Part shown: positions 53,425-62,478 of the stretch, piece by piece | Layout of the letters: the number at the start of each line of letters is the position of its first letter | Position numbering within the stretch: position 1 is the stretch's first letter | NCBI RefSeq assembly: GCF_000025345.1 | Contig: NC_013757.1 | Span: forward strand, 1,736,001-1,800,000 | DNA length: 64,000 bases | Direction: 5' to 3' | Source: Geodermatophilus obscurus DSM 43160 | GTDB taxonomy: Bacteria > Actinomycetota > Actinomycetes > Mycobacteriales > Geodermatophilaceae | Notes under the pieces: model-generated | What the model saw: only the letters and a program-made list of their open reading frames with translations | What the model was told of the DNA's origin: nothing | The model's database searches: none | Made by a program: the position numbers and the translations under genes

Positions 53425-56400
53425 GCGCCCCGGCCGCCGGCGCCGACCGCCGGCTGACGGACCCGGGAGCATCGCAGCGAGCGACCGAGCCGACAGCGAG
53501 TGAGCATCGCAGCGAGCGCCAGCGAGCGAGGAGCGGAGCGAGCGCGGAGGCGAGTGATCGCGAAGCGAGCGAGGAGTGGACCGGGTCGCGGAAGCCGGCC
53601 CATGGACACCGCCGGCTGACCCTGACTCCCGAGGGCCCTACCGGCAACGGCCGGGTGGCCGGTCTGGTCACCTGGCCGGCCGCCCGACCGCTGCTGGCCG
53701 ACGTGGTGCCGATCTTCGACCGGTTTGGGGTGCGGGTGGCCGACGCCGTCGCCGTCCCCGGGGACGACGACGCGCCGGCCACCCGGCTGGAGCTGCTGCT
53801 GCCGCAGGGGACGGCGGCGGCCACCGCGCTGCCCCGGCTGGAGCAGGCCCTGGCCGCGGCGTGGGCGGGGGAGACCGAGCTCGACGGCCTCTCCCGGCTG
53901 ACCGTCGGGGCCGGCCTGCCGGTCCGCGACGTCGCCGTCCTCCGGGCCGCCTGCCGGTACCTCGCGCAGGTCGGGCTGGGCCTGTCCCGCGGCTACGTCG
54001 AGGAGACCGTGCTCGGCGCGCCGGACTTCGCCCGCGCGCTGCTGGCGAACTTCGCCGCCCGGCACGACCCCGACGCCGCCGACCCCGCGACCGCGGCGTC
54101 GGCCGCCGAGCACCTGGCCGAGCTGCTCACCCGGACGACGAGCCTGGACGCCGACCGCATCCTCCGCGGCCTGCGCGACGTGCTCGCCGCCGTCGTGCGC
54201 ACCAACCGCTACCAGGTGGACGCCACCGGGAGTCCCCGGCCGGCGCTGGCGCTGAAGATCGCCTCCGCGCAGCTGGACCTGCTGCCCAGGCCGCGGCCGG
54301 AGGTGGAGACCTTCGTGTGCTCGCCGCGCATGGAGGGGCTGCACCTGCGCGGTGCCCGGGTGGCCCGCGGCGGGCTGCGCTGGTCCGAGCGCCCGGAGGA
54401 CTTCCGCACCGAGGTGCTCGGTCTGGTCAAGGCGCAGATGGTCAAGAACGCGGTGATCGTGCCGGCGGGGGCCAAGGGCGCCTTCGTCGTCCGCGAGGAC
54501 TTGCGCGGCCTGGACCGCGCGGCGGTGCAGGAGCGGGTGGCCGGCGCCTACCGCACCTTCGTCGACGCGCTGCTGGACGTGACCGACGACCGCGACGGCG
54601 ACCGCGTCGTCCACCCGGCCCGCACCGTGGTGCACGACGGGGACGACCCCTACCTGGTGGTGGCCGCCGACAAGGGGACGGCGACCTTCTCCGACCTGGC
54701 CAACGAGGTGGCCGAGCGCCGCGGCTTCTGGCTCGGCGACGCGTTCGCCTCCGGCGGCTCGAGCGGCTACGACCACAAGGTCATGGGCATCACCGCCCGC
54801 GGCGCGTGGGTGTCGGTGCGCCGGCACCTGCGCGAGCTCGGCGTGGACCCCGACGGTCCGCTGACGGCGGTGGGCGTCGGCGACATGTCCGGCGACGTCT
54901 TCGGCAACGGGATGTTGCTGTCCGACGAGCTGCGCCTGGTGGCCGCCTTCGACCACCGGCACGTCTTCCTCGACCCGGACCCCGACCCCGCGCGGTCCGC
55001 GGCCGAGCGCCGCCGGCTGTTCGCGCTGCCGGGCTCGTCGTGGGACGACTACGACCGCTCGGTGCTGTCCCCGGGTGGTGGCGTCCACCGCCGCGACGCC
55101 AAGAGCGTGCCGCTATCGCCGCAGGTGCGGGCCCGGCTCGGTGTGGACGCCGAGGAGCTTTCGCCGGCCGAGCTGGTGCGGGCGGTGCTGCGGGCGCCGG
55201 TCGACCTGCTGTGGAACGGCGGCATCGGCACCTACGTCCGAGCCGCGGAGGAGACCGACGCGCAGGTGGGGGACCGCGCCAACGACGCCGTCCGCGTGAC
55301 CTCCGGGGAGCTGCGCTGCCGGGTGGTGGGGGAAGGCGGCAACCTGGGCCTGACCCAGCGCGCGCGGATCGAGGCGGCTCGCGCCGGGGTCGCGCTCAAC
55401 ACCGACTTCATCGACAACTCCGCCGGGGTGGACACCTCCGACCGCGAGGTCAACCTGAAGGTCCTGCTGGCGGGTGTGCCCCGTGCCGAGCGGGACGCGG
55501 TGCTGCGCGCGGTCGAGGACGAGGTGGCCACCTCCGTGCTGGCCGACAACGCACTCCAGGCGCGGGCGCTGTCGGTGTGCGCGGCGCAGGCGCCGTTCCT
55601 GCTCGACCGGCACGCCCAGCTGATCGGCGACCTGGAGCGGCACGGCTTGGACCGCGACCTCGAGGTGCTGCCCTCGGAGGCGGAGGTCGAGCGGCTGCGC
55701 CAGGCCGGGGCCGGCCTGACCCGGCCCGAGGCCGCGGTGCTGCTCGCCCACTCCAAGAACCTGGTCCGCGAGGAGCTGTTGCGCAGCGACCTGCCCGACG
55801 ACCCGTCGGTGGCGGGGGTGCTGGCGGCTTACTTCCCCCGGGCGGTGCGCGAGCGCTGGCCCGACCGGGTGGCCGCCCACCCGCTGGCCCGGGAGATCAC
55901 CGCCACCCAGCTGGCGAACGACCTGGTCAACCGGGTGGGCCCGGGCTTCCTGCTGCGCCTGGAGGAGCGTCACGGCGTCCCCACCCCGGTGGCGGCCCAC
56001 GCCTACATGGTGGCCACGCAGGTGCTCGACCTCGACCCTGTGTGGGCGCGGGTGGACGACGTGCCGCTGGCCGTGGAGCGGCTGGCGCTGCCCGAGCTGC
56101 AGGCCGCCACCGAGCGGACGGCCGACCGGCTGCTGCAGGCCCACCCCGACCCCGCGGCGCTGACCGCGGCGGCACCCGCGCTGGCCGCCGTCGTCGCCGG
56201 GCTCGACCCGGCCGCGTGGCTGGACCGGCCGGGCGCCGCGGGCGACCGGGCCCGCGCGCTGCAGGCCGAGCTGGCCGCCGCGGGCCGACGGCGACGCGGA
56301 CGCCTTCGCCGGCCGGCACGCGAACGCGCTGGCCCGCTTCACCGCCGTCCGCGAGCAGGCCACGTCCGCCCGCGACGACGTCCTGGGCCGGGCGTGCGTG

Positions 56401-56442
56401 GTGGTGGCGGAGCTGCGCCGGCTGGTGCGGACCGTGGGCTGA
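53421..56442 (+). CDS. Short NAD-glutamate dehydrogenase, REP insertion and apparent frameshift
   Basis: An about 1006-residue member of the large NAD-specific GDH family (usually about 1600). The catalytic core is complete: HLRGARVARGGLRWSERPED, KAQMVKNAVIVPAGAKGAFV, AADKGTATFSDLANEVAERR, GYDHKVMGITARGAW, GDMSGDVFGNGMLLS, LLWNGGIGTYVR. Some 600 N-terminal regulatory residues are absent. GTG at 53421 overlaps the gabT stop (GTGA). A 149-bp REP-like insert lies at 53459-53607 between 13-bp direct repeats and stays in frame, adding 54 residues near the start. Near 56282 a one-G excess shifts the frame; removing it gives the natural end ADAFAGRHANALARFTAVRE...LVRTVG at 56442. Enzymes of this type deaminate glutamate to 2-oxoglutarate. 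Confidence 0.78.
53446..53620 (+). repeat. REP-like insert with 13-bp flanking direct repeats
   Basis: ACCGCCGGCTGAC occurs at 53446-53458 and 53608-53620. Between them are short direct repeats of GCATCGCAGCGAGCG and GAGCGAGGAGCGGAGCGAGC. A related shorter unit is at 56446-56495. The 162-bp period keeps the reading frame, so the host protein gains 54 Arg/Ser/Glu-rich residues. Confidence 0.75.
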
Positions 56443-56844
56443 CAGCCGCGGGAGCACCGCAGCGAGCGCGGAGCGGACCGGGGCGCGGAAGCCCACCGGT
56501 GAGGACGGCCGGCCGGCCGGGGCGGGGGTCCCGGCCGGCCGCCGCCGTCGGTCCGGGCCCACGCAGGAGTGCGGCCCGCGGAAGCGGCCGGAGAGTCCGG
56601 TCGGCGTCGTGACGGGTGGGACGCCACCCTCGGCCTGCACGTCCGGTAGCGGCCTGCGGACCTCCTCGTGGTGGCCGCGCCGGGGGGTCGGCGCGCCGAG
56701 CTGGAACGGCGGCGACCGGTCGTGGTCAACCGCTGACCAACGCGAGCAGAGTACGAACCCGCGGGTCTGGAGGTGCCGGTTCCCCGAGGGGCGCTGATGG
56801 GGGACTCGGCGAGAACCGGTCGCGACGAGATGGAGGGGTGCCTC
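56443..56844. other. Gap with a second REP-like unit
   Basis: Bases 56446-56495 repeat the pattern of the insert at 53459-53607 (GGAGCACCGCAGCGAGCGCG, GGAGCGGACCGGGGCGCGGA). The remainder up to 56844 shows no gene that I can support. Confidence 0.5.
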
Positions 56845-57030
56845 GTGTCGGACCGTGACCCCGGCCTGCCGAACGAGCTCGACGTCGACCCGGAGATGGC
56901 CCTCGGAGCCGGAGAGGCCGGAGAGGGCGGCGCCGAACCCCTCTCCGAACCCATCGACGATCCCGAGCACCAGGACTACGTCGAGCCGGCGTCACGTGCG
57001 GTGCCCGCACCGGGAGAAGCAGGTCGGTGA
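56845..57030 (+). CDS. Acidic 61-residue hypothetical protein
   Basis: A small acidic protein, VSDRDPGLPNELDVDPEMAL..., rich in Glu, Asp, Gly and Pro, with no membrane segment. GGAGGGG lies 7 nt before the GTG at 56845; ATG codons at 56797 and 56830 are alternatives without better sites. Its stop overlaps the GTG of the peptidase gene by 4 nt, so the two are coupled. The composition suggests an unfolded accessory or partner protein. No family is recognised. Confidence 0.55.
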   Translation: MSDRDPGLPNELDVDPEMALGAGEAGEGGAEPLSEPIDDPEHQDYVEPASRAVPAPGEAGR

Positions 57031-57701
57031 CCATCCAGATCGGGGGCTACCAGGGTGCACGGAGTTGCACCGGAGGTCCCACGCAGGGCGCACGGAACCT
57101 GATGTCGTGGTGGCTCGGCGCCTACGGGAGCCGGGGCGCGACGAACCTCGGCATCTACAACTGTCGGCCGGTGAGCGGTGGGAGTGTGCTCAGCGTCCAC
57201 GCGGAGGGACGGGCCGCCGACCTGGGGGCTCCGGTCGGGAACCCCTGGTCCTGGGGGGTGATGGACACCTTCCGCCTCAACTCCCAGGAACTCGGTCTCC
57301 AGTGCGTCATCCACGACCGGCGGATCTGGTCCTCGATCGCCCCGGACTGGCGCCCGTACTCCGGGTCCTCCCCACACACCGACCACGGGCACGTGGAGTT
57401 GATGTGGTGGGCCGCGAACGGCGGGCTGACCGTGGACCGCCTCAACCAGGTGATGGGGGGCGGCACACCGCCGCCGCCGCCCCCGCCTGCCATGCCGGTG
57501 CTGCGGTTGGGCAGCACGGGAGATGCGGTCAGGAGGCTCCAGGAGACGCTGAACCGCTGGTACCCGAGCCTCCCGCCACTCGCCGTCGACGGTGACTTCG
57601 GTCCGAGGACGGACGCCCGGGTGCGGTACTTCCAGGGGCGCGCCGGGCTGGTGGCCGACGGGATCGTCGGGCCTGCCACCTGGCGGGCTCTGGGGTTCTA
57701 G
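57027..57701 (+). CDS. M15-like peptidase with peptidoglycan-binding domain
   Basis: A 224-residue protein. Residues 1-145 contain a zinc-peptidase pattern, VHAEGRAADLG (H...D) and SPHTDHGHVELMWW (HxH), as in M15/VanY-like endopeptidases. A proline run (PPPPPPP) near 150 leads to a PG_binding_1 domain with LGSTGDAVRRLQETLNRW, LAVDGDFGPRTDARVRYFQG and VADGIVGPATWRAL. No signal peptide is visible at this start, so export, if any, is unusual. GTG at 57027 is coupled to the acidic small protein. Target is probably peptidoglycan peptide bonds, own or foreign. Confidence 0.75.
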   Translation: MTIQIGGYQGARSCTGGPTQGARNLMSWWLGAYGSRGATNLGIYNCRPVSGGSVLSVHAEGRAADLGAPVGNPWSWGVMDTFRLNSQELGLQCVIHDRRIWSSIAPDWRPYSGSSPHTDHGHVELMWWAANGGLTVDRLNQVMGGGTPPPPPPPAMPVLRLGSTGDAVRRLQETLNRWYPSLPPLAVDGDFGPRTDARVRYFQGRAGLVADGIVGPATWRALGF

Positions 57702-57970
57702 CCGGCCTCGGCACGACGGCCGGTCGTTGACCGTCGCGGTGGGCGCCCATCCGGGCGGACACAGCCGCAGGTCGGCCGTGACCTCCACGCCGACGGGCCG
57801 ACCGGGCGCTGCTCGGTGAGCGTCACGGCTGCGGATCCCGTCGTCCGGATCGGCTGAGGGTCCGCGGATCGCAGCGACGAGCCACCCTGACGGGCCATGC
57901 TGTCAGCGACCGGGCCTGGCTACCATCCGAGAGCCCGGGTCCGCCGGGACGACGTGCGGGGAGGACCGGG

Positions 57971-58468
57971 ATGACCATCCGTCGGCAGTTCGTGCTGGAC
58001 GACGTCTCGCGGGCGATCATCGAGCAGCTGCAGGAGGACGGCCGCCGTCCCTACGCGCGCATCGCCGCGGCGGTCGGGCTCTCGGAGGCGGCCGTGCGGC
58101 AGCGCGTGCAGCGGCTGCTCGACGCCGGCGTCATGCAGATCGTCGGGGTTACCGACCCGCTGCAGGTCGGCTTCTCGCGGCAGGCGATGGTCGGCGTGCG
58201 CACCAGCGGCGACGCCCGGGCCGCGGCCGACCGCATCGCCGCGTTCGGTGAGGTCGACTACGTCGTCATCACGGCCGGGTCGGTCGACCTGCTGGTCGAG
58301 GTGGTCTGCGAGGACGACGACCAGCTGCTCGACGTCGTCGCCCGCCTCCGCGCGGTGGAGGGCGTGGAGTCCACCGAGACCCACCTCTACCTGGGGCTGG
58401 CCAAGCAGACCTACGCCTGGGGGACCCGCGGACCGCAGGGCTCGGCGTCCGGCGCCGCGGGGCTCTGA
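57971..58468 (+). CDS. Lrp/AsnC-family regulator
   Basis: A 165-residue regulator. The N-terminal helix-turn-helix is LDDVSRAIIEQLQEDGRRPYARIAAAVGLSEAAVRQRVQRLLDAGV (residues 9-55), and the rest is the RAM ligand-binding domain (VGFSRQAMVGVRTSG..., VDYVVITAGSVDLLVEVVCED). AGGACCGGG precedes the ATG. It ends 3 bp before the convergent ureohydrolase. Lrp-type proteins respond to amino acids, so arginine or a breakdown product is a fair guess for the ligand. Confidence 0.9.
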   Translation: MTIRRQFVLDDVSRAIIEQLQEDGRRPYARIAAAVGLSEAAVRQRVQRLLDAGVMQIVGVTDPLQVGFSRQAMVGVRTSGDARAAADRIAAFGEVDYVVITAGSVDLLVEVVCEDDDQLLDVVARLRAVEGVESTETHLYLGLAKQTYAWGTRGPQGSASGAAGL

Positions 58469-58471
58469 GGC

Positions 58472-59428
58472 TCAGCCGCCGGTGCGGTTGAGCGCGAGGA
58501 CCGACAGCAGCTCGTAGCCCACGTGGGCCGCGGCGATGCCGGTCAGCTCCGCGTGGTCGTAGGGCGGGGACACCTCGACGATGTCGGCGCCGACGACGTC
58601 CAGCCCGACCAGCCCGCGCAGCGTGTTGAGCAGCTCCCGGCTGGTGAGGCCACCGGCCTCCGGCGTCCCGGTGCCCGGCGCGTGGGCGGGGTCGAGGACG
58701 TCGATGTCGACCGACACGTAGACCGGGCCGCCGGTCAGCCGGCGCCGCATCCGCTCGACGATGCTGCGCACGCCGTCGATCTCGTAGTCGTCGGAGCGGA
58801 TCACCTGGAAGCCCAGGACGGCGTCGTCCTCGAGGTCCTGCTTGCTGTACAGCGGGCCGCGGATGCCCATGTGCAGCGAGCGCTCCACGTCGATGAGCCC
58901 CTCCTCGCTGGCGCGGCGGAACGGCGTGCCGTGCGTGTAGGGGGCGCCGAAGTAGGTGTCCCAGGTGTCGAGGTGGGCGTCGAAGTGCAGGACGGCGACC
59001 GGTCCGTGGTCACGCGCCAGCGAGCGCAGGATCGGCAGCGCGATCGTGTGGTCCCCGCCGATGGTGAGCAGCTGGGCGCCGTCGGCGCGCAGCGTGGTCA
59101 CCTCGCGGTCGATGGTCTCGATCGCCTCGCCGAGGTCGAACGGGTTGACCCCGATGTCGCCGGCGTCGGCCACCTGCTGCGTGCCGAAGGGCGTGGCGTC
59201 GAGCGCCGGGTTGTAGGACCGCAGCAGCTTGGAGCCCGCCCGCACGTGCCCGGGGCCGAAGCGGGCGCCGGGCCGGTAGCTGACCCCGGAGTCGAAGGGC
59301 ACCCCGAGGACGGCGACGTCGGCGCGGGAGACCTCGTCGATCCGCGGCAGCCGGGCGAAGGTGGCCGGTCCGGCGTAGCGGGGGACACGGGTGGCGTCCA
59401 CCGGGCCGATCGGGGTCTGCTCCTGCAC
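58472..59428 (-). CDS. speB: Agmatinase/guanidinobutyrase-type ureohydrolase
   Basis: A 318-residue Mn-dependent ureohydrolase. The manganese ligands are in [42 protein letters not shown] and [25 protein letters not shown]. These enzymes release urea from agmatine or 4-guanidinobutyrate; with a monooxygenase-amidase pair and gabT nearby, 4-guanidinobutyrate to GABA is the likelier reaction here. GTG at 59428 has CCAGGAG upstream. The frame is open further upstream without homology. It is divergent from the XRE-cupin regulator, with two TGTCAAC sites between them. Confidence 0.88.
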   Translation of the reverse strand: MQEQTPIGPVDATRVPRYAGPATFARLPRIDEVSRADVAVLGVPFDSGVSYRPGARFGPGHVRAGSKLLRSYNPALDATPFGTQQVADAGDIGVNPFDLGEAIETIDREVTTLRADGAQLLTIGGDHTIALPILRSLARDHGPVAVLHFDAHLDTWDTYFGAPYTHGTPFRRASEEGLIDVERSLHMGIRGPLYSKQDLEDDAVLGFQVIRSDDYEIDGVRSIVERMRRRLTGGPVYVSVDIDVLDPAHAPGTGTPEAGGLTSRELLNTLRGLVGLDVVGADIVEVSPPYDHAELTGIAAAHVGYELLSVLALNRTGG

Positions 59429-59494
59429 GGGGTCTCCTGGGGGTCTGCGGGGACGGACGACGACGTGGCGTCCCCCGTCCGGGTCGGCCGCCAC

Positions 59495-59522
59495 TGTCAA
59501 CTCGTGTTTCACATTTGTCAAC
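59495..59522. promoter_or_regulatory. TGTCAAC direct repeats in the speB/XRE gap
   Basis: TGTCAAC occurs at 59495-59501 and 59516-59522, 21 bp apart (two helical turns), and its inverse GTTGACA at 60161-60167 before the permease gene. On the minus strand the sites read GTTGACA and overlap a possible -35 box for speB; for the XRE gene TTGTCA (59515-59520) and TAGTGT (59536-59541) could be -35 and -10. They are good candidates for XRE-cupin binding. Confidence 0.5.
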
Positions 59523-59563
59523 GCCGGGGGGGAACTAGTGTCCGCGAGGACCGGGGAGGTGTG

Positions 59564-60151
59564 ATGGAGGCAGTGTCCGAGGTGGAGGTGCCGCGCATCG
59601 GCGGGCGGCTCAAGGCGGTCCGGCAGGCGCGCCGGCTCACGCTCACCGACGTGGCTGAGGCCAGCGGGTTGACCAAGGGGTTCCTCAGCAAGCTCGAGCG
59701 GGACCAGGCCAGCGCCTCGGTGGCCGCCCTCGTGCGGGTGTGCGCGGCGCTCGGCATCTCGCCGGGGAGCCTCTTCGAGGCCGCGCCCGGTGGGGAGGCC
59801 GTCCGGGCGGGCAGCTACCCGCCCATCGCCTTCGGCGGTCAAGGACTGTCCGAGTACCTGCTCACCCCGTCCGGGGAGCGGCGGCTGCAGGCCATCCTCT
59901 CCGAGGTCGCCCCGGGCGGCGGGAGCGGCGAGGAGACCTACGCCCTGCCGGCCGAGGTCGAGTTCGTCTTCGTGCTCGAGGGCGACCTCGAGGTCACCGT
60001 CGGCGGCGAGGTCACGACACTGGGCCAAGGCGACGCGTTCACCTTCTCGCCCGGCACCGAGCACGGTTTCCGCTCGCTGCGGGCGGAAGGGACCACCCGG
60101 GTGCTGTGGGTGTTCGCCCCGGCCCTGCCGGTCGGGCGGGAGCCAATCTAG
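59564..60151 (+). CDS. XRE-family regulator with cupin domain
   Basis: A 195-residue regulator. An XRE helix-turn-helix ([40 protein letters not shown], residues 14-60) is joined to a C-terminal cupin_2 domain ([40 protein letters not shown], residues about 135-180). This architecture is that of PuuR-type repressors of putrescine and amino-acid catabolism. ATG at 59564; a GTG one codon before is possible. TGTCAAC repeats flank the gene on both sides, so it may control speB and the permease operon. Confidence 0.9.
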   Translation: MEAVSEVEVPRIGGRLKAVRQARRLTLTDVAEASGLTKGFLSKLERDQASASVAALVRVCAALGISPGSLFEAAPGGEAVRAGSYPPIAFGGQGLSEYLLTPSGERRLQAILSEVAPGGGSGEETYALPAEVEFVFVLEGDLEVTVGGEVTTLGQGDAFTFSPGTEHGFRSLRAEGTTRVLWVFAPALPVGREPI

Positions 60152-60232
60152 GAAACGCTAGTTGACAAGCAAGCAACATGTGGTGATGCTCGCTGCGATC
60201 CAGACCACAGGCACAGCCGCAGAGGAGCTCCC

Positions 60233-61678
60233 GTGAGCCCAGTGAGCGCCGGCCCGGGCAGCGCAGCCCCGCCCCGCCGCAGTCAGTTGTTCCGGCTCAA
60301 GCCGGTCGACGTCATCGTCGCCCAGCACGAGGAGGCCGGCGGCTCCGGGCTGCGTCGGTCCATGGGCCTGCTCCAGCTCACCGCGCTGAGCATCGGCGCG
60401 ACCCTCGGCACCGGCATCTTCGTCATCCTCGGGGAGGCGGTGCCACTGGCCGGGCCGGCGATCGTGCTCGCCTTCGTCCTCGCCGCGGTGACCGCGCTGT
60501 TCTCGGCGCTGTCCTACGCCGAGCTGGCCGGCAGCATCCCGGTCTCGGGCTCCTCGTACAGCTACACCTACGCCACCATGGGCGAGCTCGTCGCCTGGGT
60601 GTGCGGCTGGCTGCTGATGCTCGAGTACGGGGTCTCGGTGGCCGCCGTCGCGGTGGGCTGGGGCGCCTACATCGACGACCTGGCCGCCAACACGATCGGC
60701 GCGGTGCTGTCCGAGGCGCTGTCCGCGCCGCCGGGCGACGGCGGGGTGGTCAACGTGCCCGCGATGGTCGTCGTGCTGCTCGCCATGGCACTGCTGCTGC
60801 GCGGCACCAGCGAGAGTGCCCGGGTCAACACCGCGATGGTGGTGCTCAAGGTCGGCGTCCTGCTGTTCTTCTGCGTGGTCGCGTTCACCGCCTTCCGCGC
60901 CGGCAACCTCGCGCCCTTCGTGCCGATGGGCGTCGCCGGCATCACCGCCGCGGCCTCGCAGGCGTTCTTCTCCTACATCGGCTTCGACGCCGCCTCGACC
61001 GCCGGCGACGAGGCCCGTGACCCCCGCCGTGACCTCCCGCGGGCCATCGTGCTGTCGCTGCTGGTGGTCACGGTCGTCTACTGCCTGGTGGCCCTGGCCG
61101 CCGTCGGCGCGGTGCCGTGGCCGCAGATCAGCGGCTCGGAGGCGGCGCTCGCCGACGTCCTCGCCCTGGCCACCGGCCAGACCTGGACCGCGGTGCTGCT
61201 CTCGATCGGCGCGGTCATCGCGATTGCCAGCGTGGTGCTGACCGTCCTCTACGGGCAGACCCGCATCCTCTACGCGATGTCCCGTGACGGCCTGGTGCCC
61301 CCGGTGTTCTCCCGGGTCAGCCGGCGCCGGCGGATCCCGGTGGCCAACACGGTCATCGTGAGCGTGGTCATCGCCCTGCTCGCCGGCCTCGTCCCGCTCG
61401 GCGAGCTGGCCAACGCCACGAGCATCGGCACCCTGTTCGCCTTCGCGCTGGTCAACGTCGGCGTCATCATCCTCCGCCGCAGCCGTCCGGACCTGCCGCG
61501 CACCTTCCGGACGCCGCTGTACCCGCTCACCCCGGTGCTCGGCGTGCTGTTCTGCCTCCTGCTGGTGGCCGGCCTGGGTTCGGCCACCTGGCTGGTGTTC
61601 CTGGCGTGGATGCTGGTGGGGCTGGCCGTCTACTTCGGCTACGGGTACCGCCACTCGGCCCTGCGCACGGGGGCCTGA
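60233..61678 (+). CDS. APC-family cationic amino-acid permease
   Basis: A 481-residue transporter with 12 membrane helices. The N-terminus LFRLKPVDVIVAQHEE and the helix-1 GATLGTGIFVILGEAVPLAGP motif belong to the cationic amino acid transporter (CAT) group of the APC superfamily; YIGFDAASTAGDEARDPRRDLPRA is the conserved helix 6 to loop segment. GTG start with AGAGGAGC before it. TTGACA (60162-60167) and GATGCT (60185-60190), 17 bp apart, may be its promoter. Followed 2 bp later by the amidohydrolase. Arginine uptake would fit the cluster. Confidence 0.88.
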   Translation: MSPVSAGPGSAAPPRRSQLFRLKPVDVIVAQHEEAGGSGLRRSMGLLQLTALSIGATLGTGIFVILGEAVPLAGPAIVLAFVLAAVTALFSALSYAELAGSIPVSGSSYSYTYATMGELVAWVCGWLLMLEYGVSVAAVAVGWGAYIDDLAANTIGAVLSEALSAPPGDGGVVNVPAMVVVLLAMALLLRGTSESARVNTAMVVLKVGVLLFFCVVAFTAFRAGNLAPFVPMGVAGITAAASQAFFSYIGFDAASTAGDEARDPRRDLPRAIVLSLLVVTVVYCLVALAAVGAVPWPQISGSEAALADVLALATGQTWTAVLLSIGAVIAIASVVLTVLYGQTRILYAMSRDGLVPPVFSRVSRRRRIPVANTVIVSVVIALLAGLVPLGELANATSIGTLFAFALVNVGVIILRRSRPDLPRTFRTPLYPLTPVLGVLFCLLLVAGLGSATWLVFLAWMLVGLAVYFGYGYRHSALRTGA

Positions 61679-61680
61679 CC

Positions 61681-62478
61681 GTGCGGGTCGCACTGCTGCA
61701 GGGCCCGGCCGAGACGCCGGACCCCCAGGCCGGGCTGGCGGCGGTCGCCGACGCCGCCGCCCGCGCGGCGGCAGCAGGCGCCCGGCTGCTGGTCACGCCG
61801 GAGATGTCGCTGACCGGGTACGCCATCGGCGCCGACCGGGTCGCCGCGCTCGCCGAGCCGGTGCCCGGGCCGCTGACCGACCGGGTGGCCGCCATCGCCG
61901 CCGAGCACGGACTGGCGATCGCGGTCGGGCTGCCGGTGCGCACCCCGGCCGGGGTCGCCAACACCGTCGTGGTCGTCGACTCCGACGGCAGCCTGCTCGC
62001 CGGCTACGCCAAGGCGCACCTGTACGGCGACGTCGACCGTGACGCGTTCGTGCCCGGCGACGTCGGCGTCGTGCAGTTCCGGCTCGACGGCGTCGTCGTC
62101 GGGCTGCTGGTCTGCTACGACGTCGAGTTCCCCGAGGCGGTGCGGGCGCACGCCCTGGCCGGCACCGAGCTGCTCGTCGTCCCCACCGGGCTGATGGACC
62201 CCTACGGCTCCGTCGGCACCGTCCTCGTGCCGGCCCGCGCCTACGAGAGCCAGGTGTTCGTCGCCTACACCAACCGCACCGGTGTCGAGGGGAAGTTCGT
62301 CTACTGCGGCGCCAGCTGCGTCATCGCCCCCGACGGCACCGAGCTGGCCCGCGCCGGCCGGGGCGAGGAGCTGCTCGTCGCCGACGTCGACCCCGCCGTC
62401 CTCACCGCCTCCCGCCGGGTGAACACCCACCTGGCCGACCGCCGTCCCGAGCTCTACTCCACGGAGACCCCCGCATGA
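61681..62478 (+). CDS. Nitrilase-family amidohydrolase
   Basis: A 265-residue carbon-nitrogen hydrolase. The Glu-Lys-Cys triad is visible: Glu in LLVTPEMSLTGY near 41, Lys in YAKAHLYGDVDRDAF near 112, and Cys in VGLLVCYDVEFPEAVRA near 146. In arginine oxygenase pathways a homologous enzyme hydrolyses 4-guanidinobutyramide to 4-guanidinobutyrate, which matches the flavin monooxygenase encoded directly downstream (4-nt overlap). GTG start 2 bp after the permease stop. Other amides or nitriles are possible. Confidence 0.88.
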   Translation: MRVALLQGPAETPDPQAGLAAVADAAARAAAAGARLLVTPEMSLTGYAIGADRVAALAEPVPGPLTDRVAAIAAEHGLAIAVGLPVRTPAGVANTVVVVDSDGSLLAGYAKAHLYGDVDRDAFVPGDVGVVQFRLDGVVVGLLVCYDVEFPEAVRAHALAGTELLVVPTGLMDPYGSVGTVLVPARAYESQVFVAYTNRTGVEGKFVYCGASCVIAPDGTELARAGRGEELLVADVDPAVLTASRRVNTHLADRRPELYSTETPA

